Assembly: GCF_001598055.1 (NCBI RefSeq)
Contig: NZ_CP014844.1
Location: forward strand, 992,001 to 1,056,000
DNA: 64,000 nucleotides
From: Cupriavidus nantongensis
Lineage (GTDB): Bacteria > Pseudomonadota > Gammaproteobacteria > Burkholderiales > Burkholderiaceae
Reading direction: 5' to 3'
Below, in pieces: positions 55,788-64,000 of this stretch. Position numbers and translations under genes: made by a program. A model generated the notes under the pieces. The model was given only the letters and a program-made list of their open reading frames with translations. It was not told the DNA's origin and searched no databases. Positions within the stretch are counted from its first letter, which is position 1. Every line of letters begins with the position of its first letter.

Positions 55788-57164
55788 CTAGCCCTGCACG
55801 CAGATCAACCCCAGGTCTCCCTTCTTCACCTGCAGCTTGTAGTCGCGCATCAGCCGGAACAGCGTCACCCGCGAGATCCCGAGTTCGGCGGCCACGTCGA
55901 TCAGCCGTTCGTGGTGCCGCTGCAGCGCTTCGACGATGGCGTTCTGTTCGGCGGCCTCGCGGATCGCGGCCAGCGTCAGCGGGCGGTCGTCGGCGGGTGT
56001 GGCCAGCTCCAGATCTTCGGGCTGGATCACGCCGTCTTCGCACATCGCCGCGGCGTGGCGGATGCGGTTGATCAGCTCGCGCACATTGCCGGGCCAGGTG
56101 TGCAGCTGGATCGCGCGCAGCGCCAGCGGCGAGAAGCCGCGGATGCGCGCCGGCGACTGCTTGCGCACGGTCTCGAGCACGTGTTCGGCGATCAGCAGGA
56201 TGTCGCTGCCGCGCTCGCGCAGCGGGGGCTGGCGCACGCGCAGCACGCACAGCCGATGGTACAGGTCGCCGCGGAAACGCTCGGCCGCGATCGCGGCTTC
56301 CAGGTCGACGTGGGTGGCGGAGATGATGCGCACATCGACCTCGACCGATTCGGTGCCGCCGAGCCGCTCGATGCGCCCGGTCTCCAGAAAGCGCAGCAGG
56401 CTGGTCTGGCTTTCGATCGGCATGTCGCCGATTTCATCGAGAAACAGCGTGCCGCCCTGCGCCATCTCGATACGGCCGGGCTTGCGCTTGGTGGCGCCGG
56501 TGAAGGCGCCGCGCTCGTAGCCGAACAGTTCCGACATCAGCAGCGTGGGCGGGATCGCCGCGCAGTTGACCGCGATGAACGGGCGCGAGGCCCGCGCCGA
56601 GGCGCGGTGGATGGCCTGCGCGGCGAGTTCCTTGCCGGTGCCGGACTCGCCCGAGATCAGCACCGGCGTGTCCCAGCGCGATACCTTCTCGATGCCGCGG
56701 AACAGCGACTGCATCGCCGGGCAGCTGCCGATCATGCCGTCAGGGCGTGCCGTGCGCGGGGCCTCATGCTGGGCGCCGGGACGCAGGCGGGCCATGCCGA
56801 GTGCGTGGCCGAGGGCTTCCGCCAGGCGCGAGTGATCGAGCGGGGCGGTGTGGTAGTCGACGAAATACAGGCCGAGCAGGCGGCGCGCGGTCTCGCTCAG
56901 TGCATGCTGGCCGGCGACGATGCCGATCCAGCCGATATGCCGCTGCGCCAGCCAGGGCTCGAAGGCTTCCAGTTCGACATCGCTGAAAGCGCCTTGCAGG
57001 TCCAGCAGCGCGGCCAGCGGCTGGTTGCTTTGCGGCAGGGCCTGCAGGTCCTGCAGGTTCGACGCGAAGATGATTTTCCAGCCGCGCTGGGCGAACAGCC
57101 GGCACAGTGTGGCGTCATGGTGCTGCGACAGGTACAGCAGCGGGCGGTTGGCGTACGCGCTCAT
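55788..57164 (-). CDS. Sigma54-interacting transcriptional activator (VpsR-like)
   Basis: 458 residues from the ATG at 57164 (GGGGAAA upstream). N-terminal receiver-like domain (residues 1-130: LLYLSQHHDATLCRLFAQRGW, ALLDLQGAF) without a clear phospho-acceptor Asp cluster; AAA+ domain with Walker A GESGTGKE at 172-179, GAFTGA at 219-224 and GGTLFLDEIGDMP; C-terminal Fis-type helix-turn-helix (LIDVAAELGISRVTLFRLMRDYKL). The overall plan resembles VpsR-type regulators of polysaccharide genes, some of which bind c-di-GMP. Its neighbours are glycosylation genes, which it may control. Confidence 0.9.
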   Translation of the reverse strand: MSAYANRPLLYLSQHHDATLCRLFAQRGWKIIFASNLQDLQALPQSNQPLAALLDLQGAFSDVELEAFEPWLAQRHIGWIGIVAGQHALSETARRLLGLYFVDYHTAPLDHSRLAEALGHALGMARLRPGAQHEAPRTARPDGMIGSCPAMQSLFRGIEKVSRWDTPVLISGESGTGKELAAQAIHRASARASRPFIAVNCAAIPPTLLMSELFGYERGAFTGATKRKPGRIEMAQGGTLFLDEIGDMPIESQTSLLRFLETGRIERLGGTESVEVDVRIISATHVDLEAAIAAERFRGDLYHRLCVLRVRQPPLRERGSDILLIAEHVLETVRKQSPARIRGFSPLALRAIQLHTWPGNVRELINRIRHAAAMCEDGVIQPEDLELATPADDRPLTLAAIREAAEQNAIVEALQRHHERLIDVAAELGISRVTLFRLMRDYKLQVKKGDLGLICVQG

Positions 57165-58285
57165 GAGATTTCCCCGGATTCTTGTTTTTTGCGGAACTGG
57201 CGGCCGGCACGGCCGGCCGCTCGTTCCGTTGGCTCTAAGGCTTGCGCCGGCGCATCGTGGCGATGCGGCGCGGCGCGCTCCCCAATTTCTGTTGTTCCAC
57301 CCCGTTCTTGTCCGGGCACACCGGCATGCCGGCTTGCCGCGGGATTCAGGTGGCACGGACCGCTTGCTTGTGCTCACGGCCCGTGCGCCTGAATGACCTC
57401 CGCCTTATCTTGTCGACCCCCATGTCATGGCGGGTGCCGATGCGGGCCAGTTCCTGCCGCGTGGCCCCCGCTTACAGCGCCAGTCCAATTCCCGCCCTGG
57501 GTTGCGGGGTCGTCCTGAAACTGATCCTCGGCGAACGCGTGCCAGTATGTTTGCCGCTCTCGTTTCAGACTTCCCCTTTGTTCCGGGCTTCTGTTCGCGC
57601 CGACATATCTGCGACGAATGTGCCATGGCGGGATAAGTCATTGAAAATAAAGGGAACTTGTTGTTGTGAACGGCGCACCGCGGGATCGGCGCAAACGAAA
57701 ACGTTCCGCTCTTGATACGCAGCGCGCCATCCGCGTGTTGCATCGCAAAAAACTTCCAAATGACAAAGGGATGTATCAGACACCTGATCCGAGCCGCCGG
57801 TGGACGCCGAGGCATTTTTCCTGCGCCATGCCCACCTGAATGAGGGAGTGCAAAATTCGAAATGCTCACGATGAAGGGCTCCGATACTGCACCTCGACAC
57901 CCCTCGAAACAGTTTCATTTCCGATACAAGGATTTAAAGGGCATACATCTTCCGCTGACATGGGGCGGCACCACGGACCTCAACCTTTTGGTGCCGGGCA
58001 CGCGCCGGCAGGCGCGGCGGGATGGAGGCTACGGGCCCGTTGACAAGCCTTCGAACGAATCGCGACGAGGCGGCTCACCCGCTTCTCATCTGTTTGGATG
58101 GGGCGTGCAAGTTTTTCATTGTGGCGGGCACGCTGAACCGAATGGTTGCATCGGTGAAACTCGCCCGTCGTGCCGACGCGCTCGATTTGCAGGCGGCGGT
58201 TCGGCTTGTGCAGGCGCCAAGCCCTTGATCTGGCTGGGCTAGACGAAAATGATTCGTATTGCCAACTTGGCCGCGCCAAACAATT
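57165..58285. other. Region without genes between the sigma54-type activator and a LysR gene
   Basis: 1121 bases with no supported gene; composition falls toward AT-rich at 57560-57950. It holds the activator's leader hairpin (57192-57228), the palindromes CGCATCG-TGG-CGATGCG (57251-57267) and CCGGCATGCCGG (57311-57322), and the promoter of the activator. A sigma54-like TGGCACG (57351) was considered and rejected on spacing. Confidence 0.5.
57192..57228 (-). promoter_or_regulatory. Long hairpin in the leader of the sigma54-type activator
   Basis: CGGAAC, two bases, GCGGCCGGC, loop ACG, GCCGGCCGC, two bases, GTTCCG: 15 paired bases with one small internal bulge. On the minus strand it lies 27 bases before the activator ATG, followed by AAAAAA, not T, so it is not a terminator; it could affect translation. 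Confidence 0.5.
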
Positions 58286-59266
58286 TCACGGATGAAACTG
58301 CCCGGCATTGCCGGAGACGACGGCAGGCGCCTGTGCGCCTTCGAGCCGCACCTGTTCCTGCAGCCAGGCATGGAACTGCTGGATGGCCTTTTCGCGCGGG
58401 TTGCCCTCGCGCCAGGTCACCCAGTAATGCAGGCTCGACGGGATCCGGGTGGGGCCGATCTGCACCAGCTCGCCGCTGGCCAGGTAGTCGTGCGCCAGCT
58501 GCGCGCGCGCCGTCGCCACGCCCAGGCCGGCCACGGCGGACTGCAGCATCAGGCCGGCGTCCTGGAAGATCGGGCCGCGCTCCGGTTCGTCGCCGGGCAG
58601 GCCGGCGGCCTCGAGCCAGTCGCGCCAGGGGCGCAGGGCAAAGCGCAGCATCGGCAGGCGCGGCACGTCGGCCAGCGTAAAGCCCGGATAGCGCGCCAGC
58701 AGCGCCGGGCTGGCCACCGCGATCACGTGGTCTTCGATCAGGTTGTGGCACTCGAAGCCGGGCAGGTCGATGCGCTGGTGCCAGATGCCGACGTCGACGC
58801 TGTACGGGTCCGGCGGCGTGATCTCGGCGTGCAGCCGCAGGTGCAGGTCTAGCGACGGCACCTGGGCGTGCAGGCTGGGCAGGCGGCGGATCAGCCAGGC
58901 ATTGGCGAGGTCGGCCATCACGCTGACCTGCAGCCGGATCACCGGCGGCGCCGCACTGTTGCCGGCCTCGCGCAACGCGCTTTCGATGTCGTCGAGCGCG
59001 CCGCGCACCTGTTCGGCCAGCCGCGCGCCCACGCTGGTGGGCGCCATCTGGCTTCCGCTGCGCTGGAACAGCTTGGTGCCCAGGCTGGCTTCCAGCGCGC
59101 GGACATGGTGGCTGATGGCGCTGTGGGTCAGGGCCAGCTCCTCGGCCGCGCGCGAGAAGCTGCGATGGCGCGCGGCGGCCTCCAGTGCTCGCAGCGCTTG
59201 CAGCGGCGGCAGGTGGACGGGGTGACGGGCGGGACGCGGGGCGGGTCTGGCGGGGGCTTTGGCCAT
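58286..59266 (-). CDS. LysR-family transcriptional regulator (GcvA-like)
   Basis: 326 residues from the ATG at 59266; a TTG three codons earlier is possible. HTH: LPPLQALRALEAAARHRSFSRAAEELALTHSAISHHVRALEASLG in blocks; the co-inducer domain follows with RLPSLHAQVPSLDLHLRLHAEIT. Divergent from an MFS transporter gene with 69 bases between, so it probably controls that transporter. Confidence 0.92.
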   Translation of the reverse strand: MAKAPARPAPRPARHPVHLPPLQALRALEAAARHRSFSRAAEELALTHSAISHHVRALEASLGTKLFQRSGSQMAPTSVGARLAEQVRGALDDIESALREAGNSAAPPVIRLQVSVMADLANAWLIRRLPSLHAQVPSLDLHLRLHAEITPPDPYSVDVGIWHQRIDLPGFECHNLIEDHVIAVASPALLARYPGFTLADVPRLPMLRFALRPWRDWLEAAGLPGDEPERGPIFQDAGLMLQSAVAGLGVATARAQLAHDYLASGELVQIGPTRIPSSLHYWVTWREGNPREKAIQQFHAWLQEQVRLEGAQAPAVVSGNAGQFHP

Positions 59267-59335
59267 GGCCGTCAAATTTTACTCACAATTGCCGCGGGTA
59301 TCTTTCGTTGGCTTTGCACCGGGATGGGGAAGACA

Positions 59336-60646
59336 ATGCATGCCATCATGACGACTTCGACTTCCAACTTGTCTTCCGTGCCCTCGCAGCCCTCGCACCA
59401 GCAACCGGCCGCCGGCGCGGCGGCCAGCGCGCGCTGGCGCGTGCTGGTGGTGTTTTCGCTGGGCTTCCTGGTGTCCTATGTGTTCCGCGGCGTCAACCTG
59501 GGCTTTGCGCCGCACCTGACGCGCGAACTCGGCCTCAATGCCGGCGACCTGGGCCTGCTCACCAGTTTCTATTTCCTTGGCTTTGCCTGCGCCCAGCTGC
59601 CGGCGGGCATCCTGCTGGACCGCTACGGCCCGCGCCGCACCGAGGCGGCGATGCTGCTGGTGGCGGTGGCCGGCTCGCTGGTGTTCGCGCTCGCGCCCGG
59701 CATGGCCGGGCTGGCCGCGGGCCGGCTGCTGATCGGCGTGGGCGTGTCGGTGTGCCTGGGCGCCGCGATCCAGGCGCTGTCGATGTGGTTCCCGCTGTCG
59801 CGCATGCCTTTGCTCAACGGTGTGGTGATGGCTATCGGAGGCCTGGGTGCGGTGCTGGTCGGCACGCCGCTGTCGTGGCTGCTGTCGCTGACCGACTGGC
59901 GCACGGTCAGCATCGGCCTGGCCGGCGTGTCGCTGGCGATGGCGGCGCTGCTGTGGTTCAGCGCGCCCGACAAGCCCCGCGTCGGCAAGGAAAGCCTGCG
60001 CGAGCAGCTGCGCGGCACGCGCCAGATCCTGGGCAGCGAACGCTTCTGGCGCGTGGTGCCGCTGACGCTGCTCAACCAGGGCGTATTCCTGGCGGTGCAG
60101 ACGCTGTGGGTGGGCGCCTTCCTGCGCGATGTGCCGGGCTACGATGCGGGCACCAGCGCGCGGCTGGTATCGGTGATCGGCTTTGCCATGATGGCCGGCT
60201 GCGTCGGCTCGGGCTGGGCCGCGCGCTACCTGGAGCGCCTGGGCGTCAGCCTCTATGCCTTTGCCGGCGCCGGCATGACCGGCTTTATCGTGGTCCAGCT
60301 GCTGCTGATGGCGCAGGTGCCGCTGCCGCCGGTGCTGCTGTGGGCAGCCTATGGCGTGTTCGGCTCGAGCGGCATCCTGACCTATGCGGTGCTGGCGCGC
60401 AGCTTCCCGGATGCGCTGATCGGGCGCGCTACCACGGCGCTGACGCTCACCGTGTTTCTCTCCACCTTTGCCTGCCAGGTGGGCGTTGGCTTCGTGCTGG
60501 ACCTGTGGCCTGCCAGCGGCGGCCATTACCCGAAGGCGGCGCACCTGGCGGCGTGGGCCGGACTGGTGACGCTGCAGGCGCTGGCGGCGGTGTGGTATGC
60601 GCTGGGCGGGCGGCGCGCTCGCCGCGAGGCGGCTGCCGCAAGCTGA
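59336..60646 (+). CDS. MFS transporter of uncertain substrate
   Basis: 436 residues from the ATG at 59336 (GGGGAAG upstream); ATGs at 59324 and 59348 are alternatives. Twelve hydrophobic segments with LPAGILLDRYGPRRTEAAML in the first half and WAARYLERLGVSLYAFAGAG later. The family resembles small-organic-acid or nitrate/nitrite-type carriers but no substrate motif was recognised. Divergent LysR gene suggests substrate-induced expression. Confidence 0.88.
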   Translation: MHAIMTTSTSNLSSVPSQPSHQQPAAGAAASARWRVLVVFSLGFLVSYVFRGVNLGFAPHLTRELGLNAGDLGLLTSFYFLGFACAQLPAGILLDRYGPRRTEAAMLLVAVAGSLVFALAPGMAGLAAGRLLIGVGVSVCLGAAIQALSMWFPLSRMPLLNGVVMAIGGLGAVLVGTPLSWLLSLTDWRTVSIGLAGVSLAMAALLWFSAPDKPRVGKESLREQLRGTRQILGSERFWRVVPLTLLNQGVFLAVQTLWVGAFLRDVPGYDAGTSARLVSVIGFAMMAGCVGSGWAARYLERLGVSLYAFAGAGMTGFIVVQLLLMAQVPLPPVLLWAAYGVFGSSGILTYAVLARSFPDALIGRATTALTLTVFLSTFACQVGVGFVLDLWPASGGHYPKAAHLAAWAGLVTLQALAAVWYALGGRRARREAAAAS

Positions 60647-60662
60647 TCCGGGGTGCTACGGA

Positions 60663-61166
60663 TTACAAAAACACCGGCCGATCATCCAGCTCGTTCGGGT
60701 TATGCCCGCCATCCGACGGGAAGTGCGTGGCCAGCAGGCCATGGATGCGCGCCACCGTGACCAGCACCGGCCGCACCGACAGGTCCTGCCTGAGCCCCTG
60801 TGCCAGTTCGTCGCACAGTTCGCGCCAGGTGGCGGGCCCCACGCTGGCGTCGATGCCGCGGTCGGCCAGCAGTTCGACGGCGTGGTCGGCCAGGTTGATG
60901 TAGAGCAGCACGCCGGTCTTGTCCGCGGTGTTCCAGACTTCGAGCGCGCCGAACAGGAAGCGCGCGCGCTCGCGCGGCGTGACGCCGGCCCAGGCGTCGC
61001 CGACCGGCAGGCTGGCCTCGATCACCACGCGGATCTCGCCGCGGTGGCTGGATTCGCCGGCGTGCACTGCGTGGTGCAGCTGCTGTTGCGCTTCGGGCGG
61101 AAAGTGCCTGCGCGCGGTGCCGGCGGTGGTGGCGATATGGTGCAGGGCGCGTTTGAGATGCGGCAT
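60663..61166 (-). CDS. TPM-domain protein (short form)
   Basis: 167 residues from the ATG at 61166 with GAGGA upstream. The TPM/TLP18.3-Psb32 domain is seen in HHAVHAGESSHRGEIRVVIEASLP, ARFLFGALEVWNTADKTGVLLYINLADHAVELLADRGI and TVARIHGLLATHF. No signal peptide, so probably cytoplasmic or membrane-associated through partners. Last gene of the lemA operon; the frame extends upstream as low-complexity sequence that belongs to the antisense glycine tail of its neighbour. Confidence 0.85.
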   Translation of the reverse strand: MPHLKRALHHIATTAGTARRHFPPEAQQQLHHAVHAGESSHRGEIRVVIEASLPVGDAWAGVTPRERARFLFGALEVWNTADKTGVLLYINLADHAVELLADRGIDASVGPATWRELCDELAQGLRQDLSVRPVLVTVARIHGLLATHFPSDGGHNPNELDDRPVFL

Positions 61167-61186
61167 GGTCGTCGTTCCTCGTGCTG

Positions 61187-62062
61187 TCACCAGTTGCCGG
61201 ACGCGCCGCCGCCGTCGAAGCCGCCGCCGCCCCCGCCGCCAAAGCCACCGAAGCCTCCGCCGCTGCCACCGCCGCCGCCAAAGCCGCCGCCCCAGCCGCC
61301 GCTGCGCCGGCCCCAGTCGTGCCCGATGGTATAGCCGCCCAGCCCGCCGAGGCCGCCGGCGATCACGTCGCGGCCGCGCCGGGTGGTGACGATCTGCGGC
61401 CCGCGCCGGCGCAGGATGGCGCTCAGGAAGAAGAACACGATGATCGCCAGCGGCAGCAGCGCCGGCAGCCATTCATCCAGCGCCGAGGCTTGCTGCGCCT
61501 TGCGCTGCGGCGCCGCCAGGCCCTCCTTGTCGATGGTGGCCTGGATCGCCGAGATGCCGGCCGCGAGCCCGCCGTAGAAGTCGTTCTGGCGGAAGTGGGG
61601 CGCCATCACATCCTGCAGGATGCGCTTGGACATGGCGTCGGTCAGCGAGCCCTGCACGCCCCGGCCCACCTCCAGCCGCATCTTGCGTAGGCCGGGCGGA
61701 TTGTCCTTGGCGATCAGCACGATCACGCCGTCGTCGATGCCCTGGCGCCCGGCGCGCCAGGCGTCGGCCACGCGTATGCTGTAGGCGTCGATCGGCTCCG
61801 GATCGGTGGTGGGCACCATCAGCACGAAGATCTGGCTGCCGCGCTGTTGCTCGTATTCGGCCAGCACGTTCTCCAGCGCGCCGCGCTGCTGGGGCGTCAG
61901 CGTGCCGGTCAGGTCGGTGACGCGCTGGGTCAGCGGTGGCACCGCGACGAAACCGTCGGCCGCCAGCGCCGGGCCGCCCAGCAGGGCCGCCAGCCACAAC
62001 AGGGCGGCGGCGAGCCAGCCGTGCACGTGGAACCAACGCCGGGGGTGGCGCATCGCTGCCAT
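61187..62062 (-). CDS. TPM-domain membrane protein (YgcG-like)
   Basis: 291 residues. Signal peptide (WLAAALLWLAALLGGPALA), TPM domain (VPPLTQRVTDLTGTLTPQQRGALENVLAEYE, QIFVLMVPTT, DDGVIVLIAKDNPPGLRKMRLEVGRGVQG in parts), a C-terminal membrane helix (LLPLAIIVFFFLSAILRRR) and a Gly-rich tail ending GASGNW. It is partnered with lemA and the shorter TPM protein, as usual for this cluster. The function of these operons is poorly known. Confidence 0.92.
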   Translation of the reverse strand: MAAMRHPRRWFHVHGWLAAALLWLAALLGGPALAADGFVAVPPLTQRVTDLTGTLTPQQRGALENVLAEYEQQRGSQIFVLMVPTTDPEPIDAYSIRVADAWRAGRQGIDDGVIVLIAKDNPPGLRKMRLEVGRGVQGSLTDAMSKRILQDVMAPHFRQNDFYGGLAAGISAIQATIDKEGLAAPQRKAQQASALDEWLPALLPLAIIVFFFLSAILRRRGPQIVTTRRGRDVIAGGLGGLGGYTIGHDWGRRSGGWGGGFGGGGGSGGGFGGFGGGGGGGFDGGGASGNW

Positions 62063-62067
62063 GCCGG

Positions 62068-62694
62068 TCAGAACTTGACCGCGGGCGGCGTGGAGATGGC
62101 CTTCTCGTTTTCCACGGTGAACGAAGGCTTGACCGGGTACTTGAAGATCATCGCCGTCAGGTTGGTCGGGAAGCTGCGCGCCAGCACGTTGTACTGCTGC
62201 ACGGCGGCGATATAGCGCTGGCGCGCCACGGTGATGCGGTTCTCGGTGCCTTCAAGTTGCGATTGCAGGTCGCGGAACGAGGCATCGGCCTTGAGCTGCG
62301 GGTAGTTCTCGGACACTGCCAGCAGCCGCGACAGCGCGCCGGACAGTTCGCCCTGCGCCTGCTGGAAGCGCTTGAAGGCTTCGGGGTCGTTCAGGGTTTC
62401 GGGCGAGACCTGGATGCTGGTGGCGGCGGCGCGTGCCTTGGTCACGGCTTCCAGCGTTTCGCGCTCGTGCGAGGCGTAGCCCTTGACGGTATTGACCAGG
62501 TTGGGAATCAGGTCGGCGCGGCGCTGGTACTGGTTGATGACTTCGCCCCAGGCCGCCTTGACCGCCTCGTCCTTGGCCTGGAAGTCGTTGTAGCCGCAGG
62601 CCGACAGCAGGCTGGCCATGACCGCCAGCACCAGCCAGCGCAACACGGACAGCGGCGAGCGGGTGGTCAGCGAAGAGGACGAGGATGCGCGCAT
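62068..62694 (-). CDS. lemA: LemA family lipoprotein
   Basis: 208 residues from the ATG at 62694. A lipobox-like signal (LAVMASLLSACGYNDFQ) anchors it; the rest is a coiled-coil-rich LemA domain (INQYQRRADLIPNLVNTVKGYASHERETLEAVTKARAAA, NYPQLKADASFRDLQSQLEGTENRI, ARQRYIAAVQQYNVLARSFPTNL). First gene of a three-gene operon with two TPM-domain proteins. Confidence 0.95.
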   Translation of the reverse strand: MRASSSSSLTTRSPLSVLRWLVLAVMASLLSACGYNDFQAKDEAVKAAWGEVINQYQRRADLIPNLVNTVKGYASHERETLEAVTKARAAATSIQVSPETLNDPEAFKRFQQAQGELSGALSRLLAVSENYPQLKADASFRDLQSQLEGTENRITVARQRYIAAVQQYNVLARSFPTNLTAMIFKYPVKPSFTVENEKAISTPPAVKF

Positions 62695-62795
62695 CGGAGG
62701 CTCCGGCGATTGGACGAACTCCAAGTGTAGCGCACCGCCCTTGCCGTCACGCGTGGGCCGCCGGCGCAACCTGGCGCCGGGCGGGCCGCATGGCG

Positions 62796-64000
62796 TCAGG
62801 CCGCCGTGAAGGCCTTGCGCGCGGCGTCGAAGGTGGCGTCCAGGATGGCGTCGTCGTGCTGGGCGGAGACAAAGCCGGCTTCGAATGCCGACGGCGCCAG
62901 GTAGACGCCGTGCTCCAGCATGGCGTGGAAGAAGCGGTTGAAACGCGCGGTGTCGCTCTGCGTGACTTCGGCAAAGCTGCCGGGCACGCCGTCGCGGAAA
63001 TAGAGGCCGAACATGCCGCCGACCGCATCCGCGGCGAACGGCACGCCCGCGGCCCGGGCGGCTTCGGCCAGGCCATCGGCCAGCTTGCGCGTTTGCGCGG
63101 CCAGGCGGTCATAGAAGCCGGGCGCCTGGATCAGCTTGAGCGTGGTCAGCCCCGCCGCCACCGCCAGCGGGTTGCCCGACAGCGTGCCGGCCTGGTACAC
63201 GCCACCCAGCGGCGCCAGGCTGGCCATGATGTCGCGCCGTCCGCCGAAGGCCGCCGCCGGCATGCCACCGCCGATGACCTTGCCCAGGCAGGTCATGTCG
63301 GGGCGGATGCCGTAGTGCGCCTGCGCGCCGCCCAGCGCCACGCGGAAGCCGGTCATGACTTCATCGAAGATCAGCACCGCGCCATCGCGGCTGCACAGTT
63401 CGCGCATGGCCTGCAGGAAGGCAGCGCTGGCGCGCACCAGGTTCATGTTGCCGGCCACCGGCTCGACGATCACCGCGGCGATCTCGCCGGCATGCTTGGC
63501 GAAGGCCTGTTCCAGCTGCTCGACGTTGTTGTACTCCAGCACCATGGTGTGGCGCGTCACGTCGGCCGGCACGCCGGCCGACGACGGCGCATTGCGGGTG
63601 GTGTCGGCAAAGGTCAGCAGGCCGGAACCGGCCTTGACCAGCAGGCTGTCGGCGTGGCCGTGGTAGCAGCCTTCGAACTTGATGATCAGGTCGCGGCCGG
63701 TAAAGCCGCGCGCCAGGCGCAGCGCGCTCATGGTGGCTTCGGTGCCGGAAGAGACCAGGCGCACCTGCTCGATCGACGGCACCAGCTTGCAGATTTCCTC
63801 GGCCATGGTGATCTCGGCCTCGGTCGGGGCGCCGAACGAGAAGCTGTGCGCGGCGGTTTCCCGGACCGCGCGCACCACCTCCGGATGGGCATGGCCGACG
63901 ATCATCGGGCCCCACGAGCCGATGTAGTCGATATAGCGCTGGCCGTCCGCGTCCCACATATACGCGCCCTCGGCGCGCGTGATGAAGCGCGGCGTGCCGC
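62796..64000 (-). CDS. hemL: Glutamate-1-semialdehyde 2,1-aminomutase (HemL), N-terminus cut by window edge
   Basis: About 401 residues are visible (family about 430); the start lies beyond 64000. The PLP lysine is in [29 protein letters not shown] and the N-terminal [13 protein letters not shown] and [20 protein letters not shown] motifs are present. It transaminates glutamate-1-semialdehyde to 5-aminolevulinate, the first tetrapyrrole precursor. It lies 101 bases upstream of lemA on the same strand. Confidence 0.98.
   Translation of the reverse strand, partial: GTPRFITRAEGAYMWDADGQRYIDYIGSWGPMIVGHAHPEVVRAVRETAAHSFSFGAPTEAEITMAEEICKLVPSIEQVRLVSSGTEATMSALRLARGFTGRDLIIKFEGCYHGHADSLLVKAGSGLLTFADTTRNAPSSAGVPADVTRHTMVLEYNNVEQLEQAFAKHAGEIAAVIVEPVAGNMNLVRASAAFLQAMRELCSRDGAVLIFDEVMTGFRVALGGAQAHYGIRPDMTCLGKVIGGGMPAAAFGGRRDIMASLAPLGGVYQAGTLSGNPLAVAAGLTTLKLIQAPGFYDRLAAQTRKLADGLAEAARAAGVPFAADAVGGMFGLYFRDGVPGSFAEVTQSDTARFNRFFHAMLEHGVYLAPSAFEAGFVSAQHDDAILDATFDAARKAFTAA

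Noticed and set aside
57351-57368. Sigma54 promoter TGGCACG...TTGCT before the activator
   Set aside because: The distance between the GG and GC elements is two bases too long, and it points the wrong way for the activator gene.

Overview
The window is GC-rich DNA from a betaproteobacterium, most likely Cupriavidus or a close Burkholderiales relative. I base this on gene content and style: a hut operon, a CIRCE-controlled groESL, a complete Tad/Flp pilus operon, TctC-type periplasmic receptors, IclR-controlled aromatic catabolism, and strongly GC-ending codons. No rRNA, tRNA, IS element, phage gene or CRISPR array was found. 

Layout. 1-326: start of a DctA-type dicarboxylate symporter running off the left edge. 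792-5854: histidine-utilisation genes hutC-hutU-transporter-hutG (minus strand) with a HutC-type operator and a paired REP-like repeat. 5918-9301: large MASE1-PAS-GGDEF-EAL protein. 9850-14310: an AT-richer island that looks horizontally acquired, with a 40-codon small ORF, a radical SAM/SPASM enzyme, an MFS exporter, a methyltransferase and a GNAT acetyltransferase. This looks like an undescribed ribosomally made, modified peptide (RiPP) cluster and is the most exciting item in the window. 14496-22163: NTF2-like protein, diheme cytochrome c, acyltransferase, two-subunit molybdenum hydroxylase, small regulator, a secreted protein, and an outer-membrane beta-barrel gene apparently broken by a stop codon in its signal peptide. 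22194-23413: TetR regulator, palindromic operator and a small secreted protein with four DPFTDGA-type repeats.

23566-31626: an unusual catabolic cluster. It holds a short citrate-synthase-fold lyase, a CoA ligase, an intradiol dioxygenase, an IclR regulator, LeuC/LeuD-like hydro-lyase subunits, a TctC receptor and an isochorismatase-family hydrolase. Together they suggest an aromatic ring-cleavage route ending in hydration, CoA activation and retro-Claisen cleavage. 31724-33934: groES-groEL with promoter, perfect CIRCE and terminator. 33951-37181: Fur-box-controlled TonB receptor and a metallophosphoesterase.

37393-50091 (minus strand): Tad/Flp type IVc pilus operon with two Flp prepilins, a prepilin peptidase, an AAA ATPase, CpaB, secretin, lipoprotein, TadG, two TadE-like pseudopilins, CpaE, CpaF, TadB and TadC, ended by a good terminator. 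A gene-poor 1.25 kb leader region upstream contains a 29-bp near-perfect palindrome. 51339-57164: polyprenyl-linked glycosylation genes (GT-C-like membrane protein, GtrB, GtrA, methyltransferase) next to a sigma54-activator-type regulator. 58286-64000: LysR/MFS divergent pair, a lemA-TPM-TPM operon and the 3' part of hemL, cut by the right edge.

Start codons were chosen by ribosome-binding sites and family length. All functions are inferred by reading; no database search was run.
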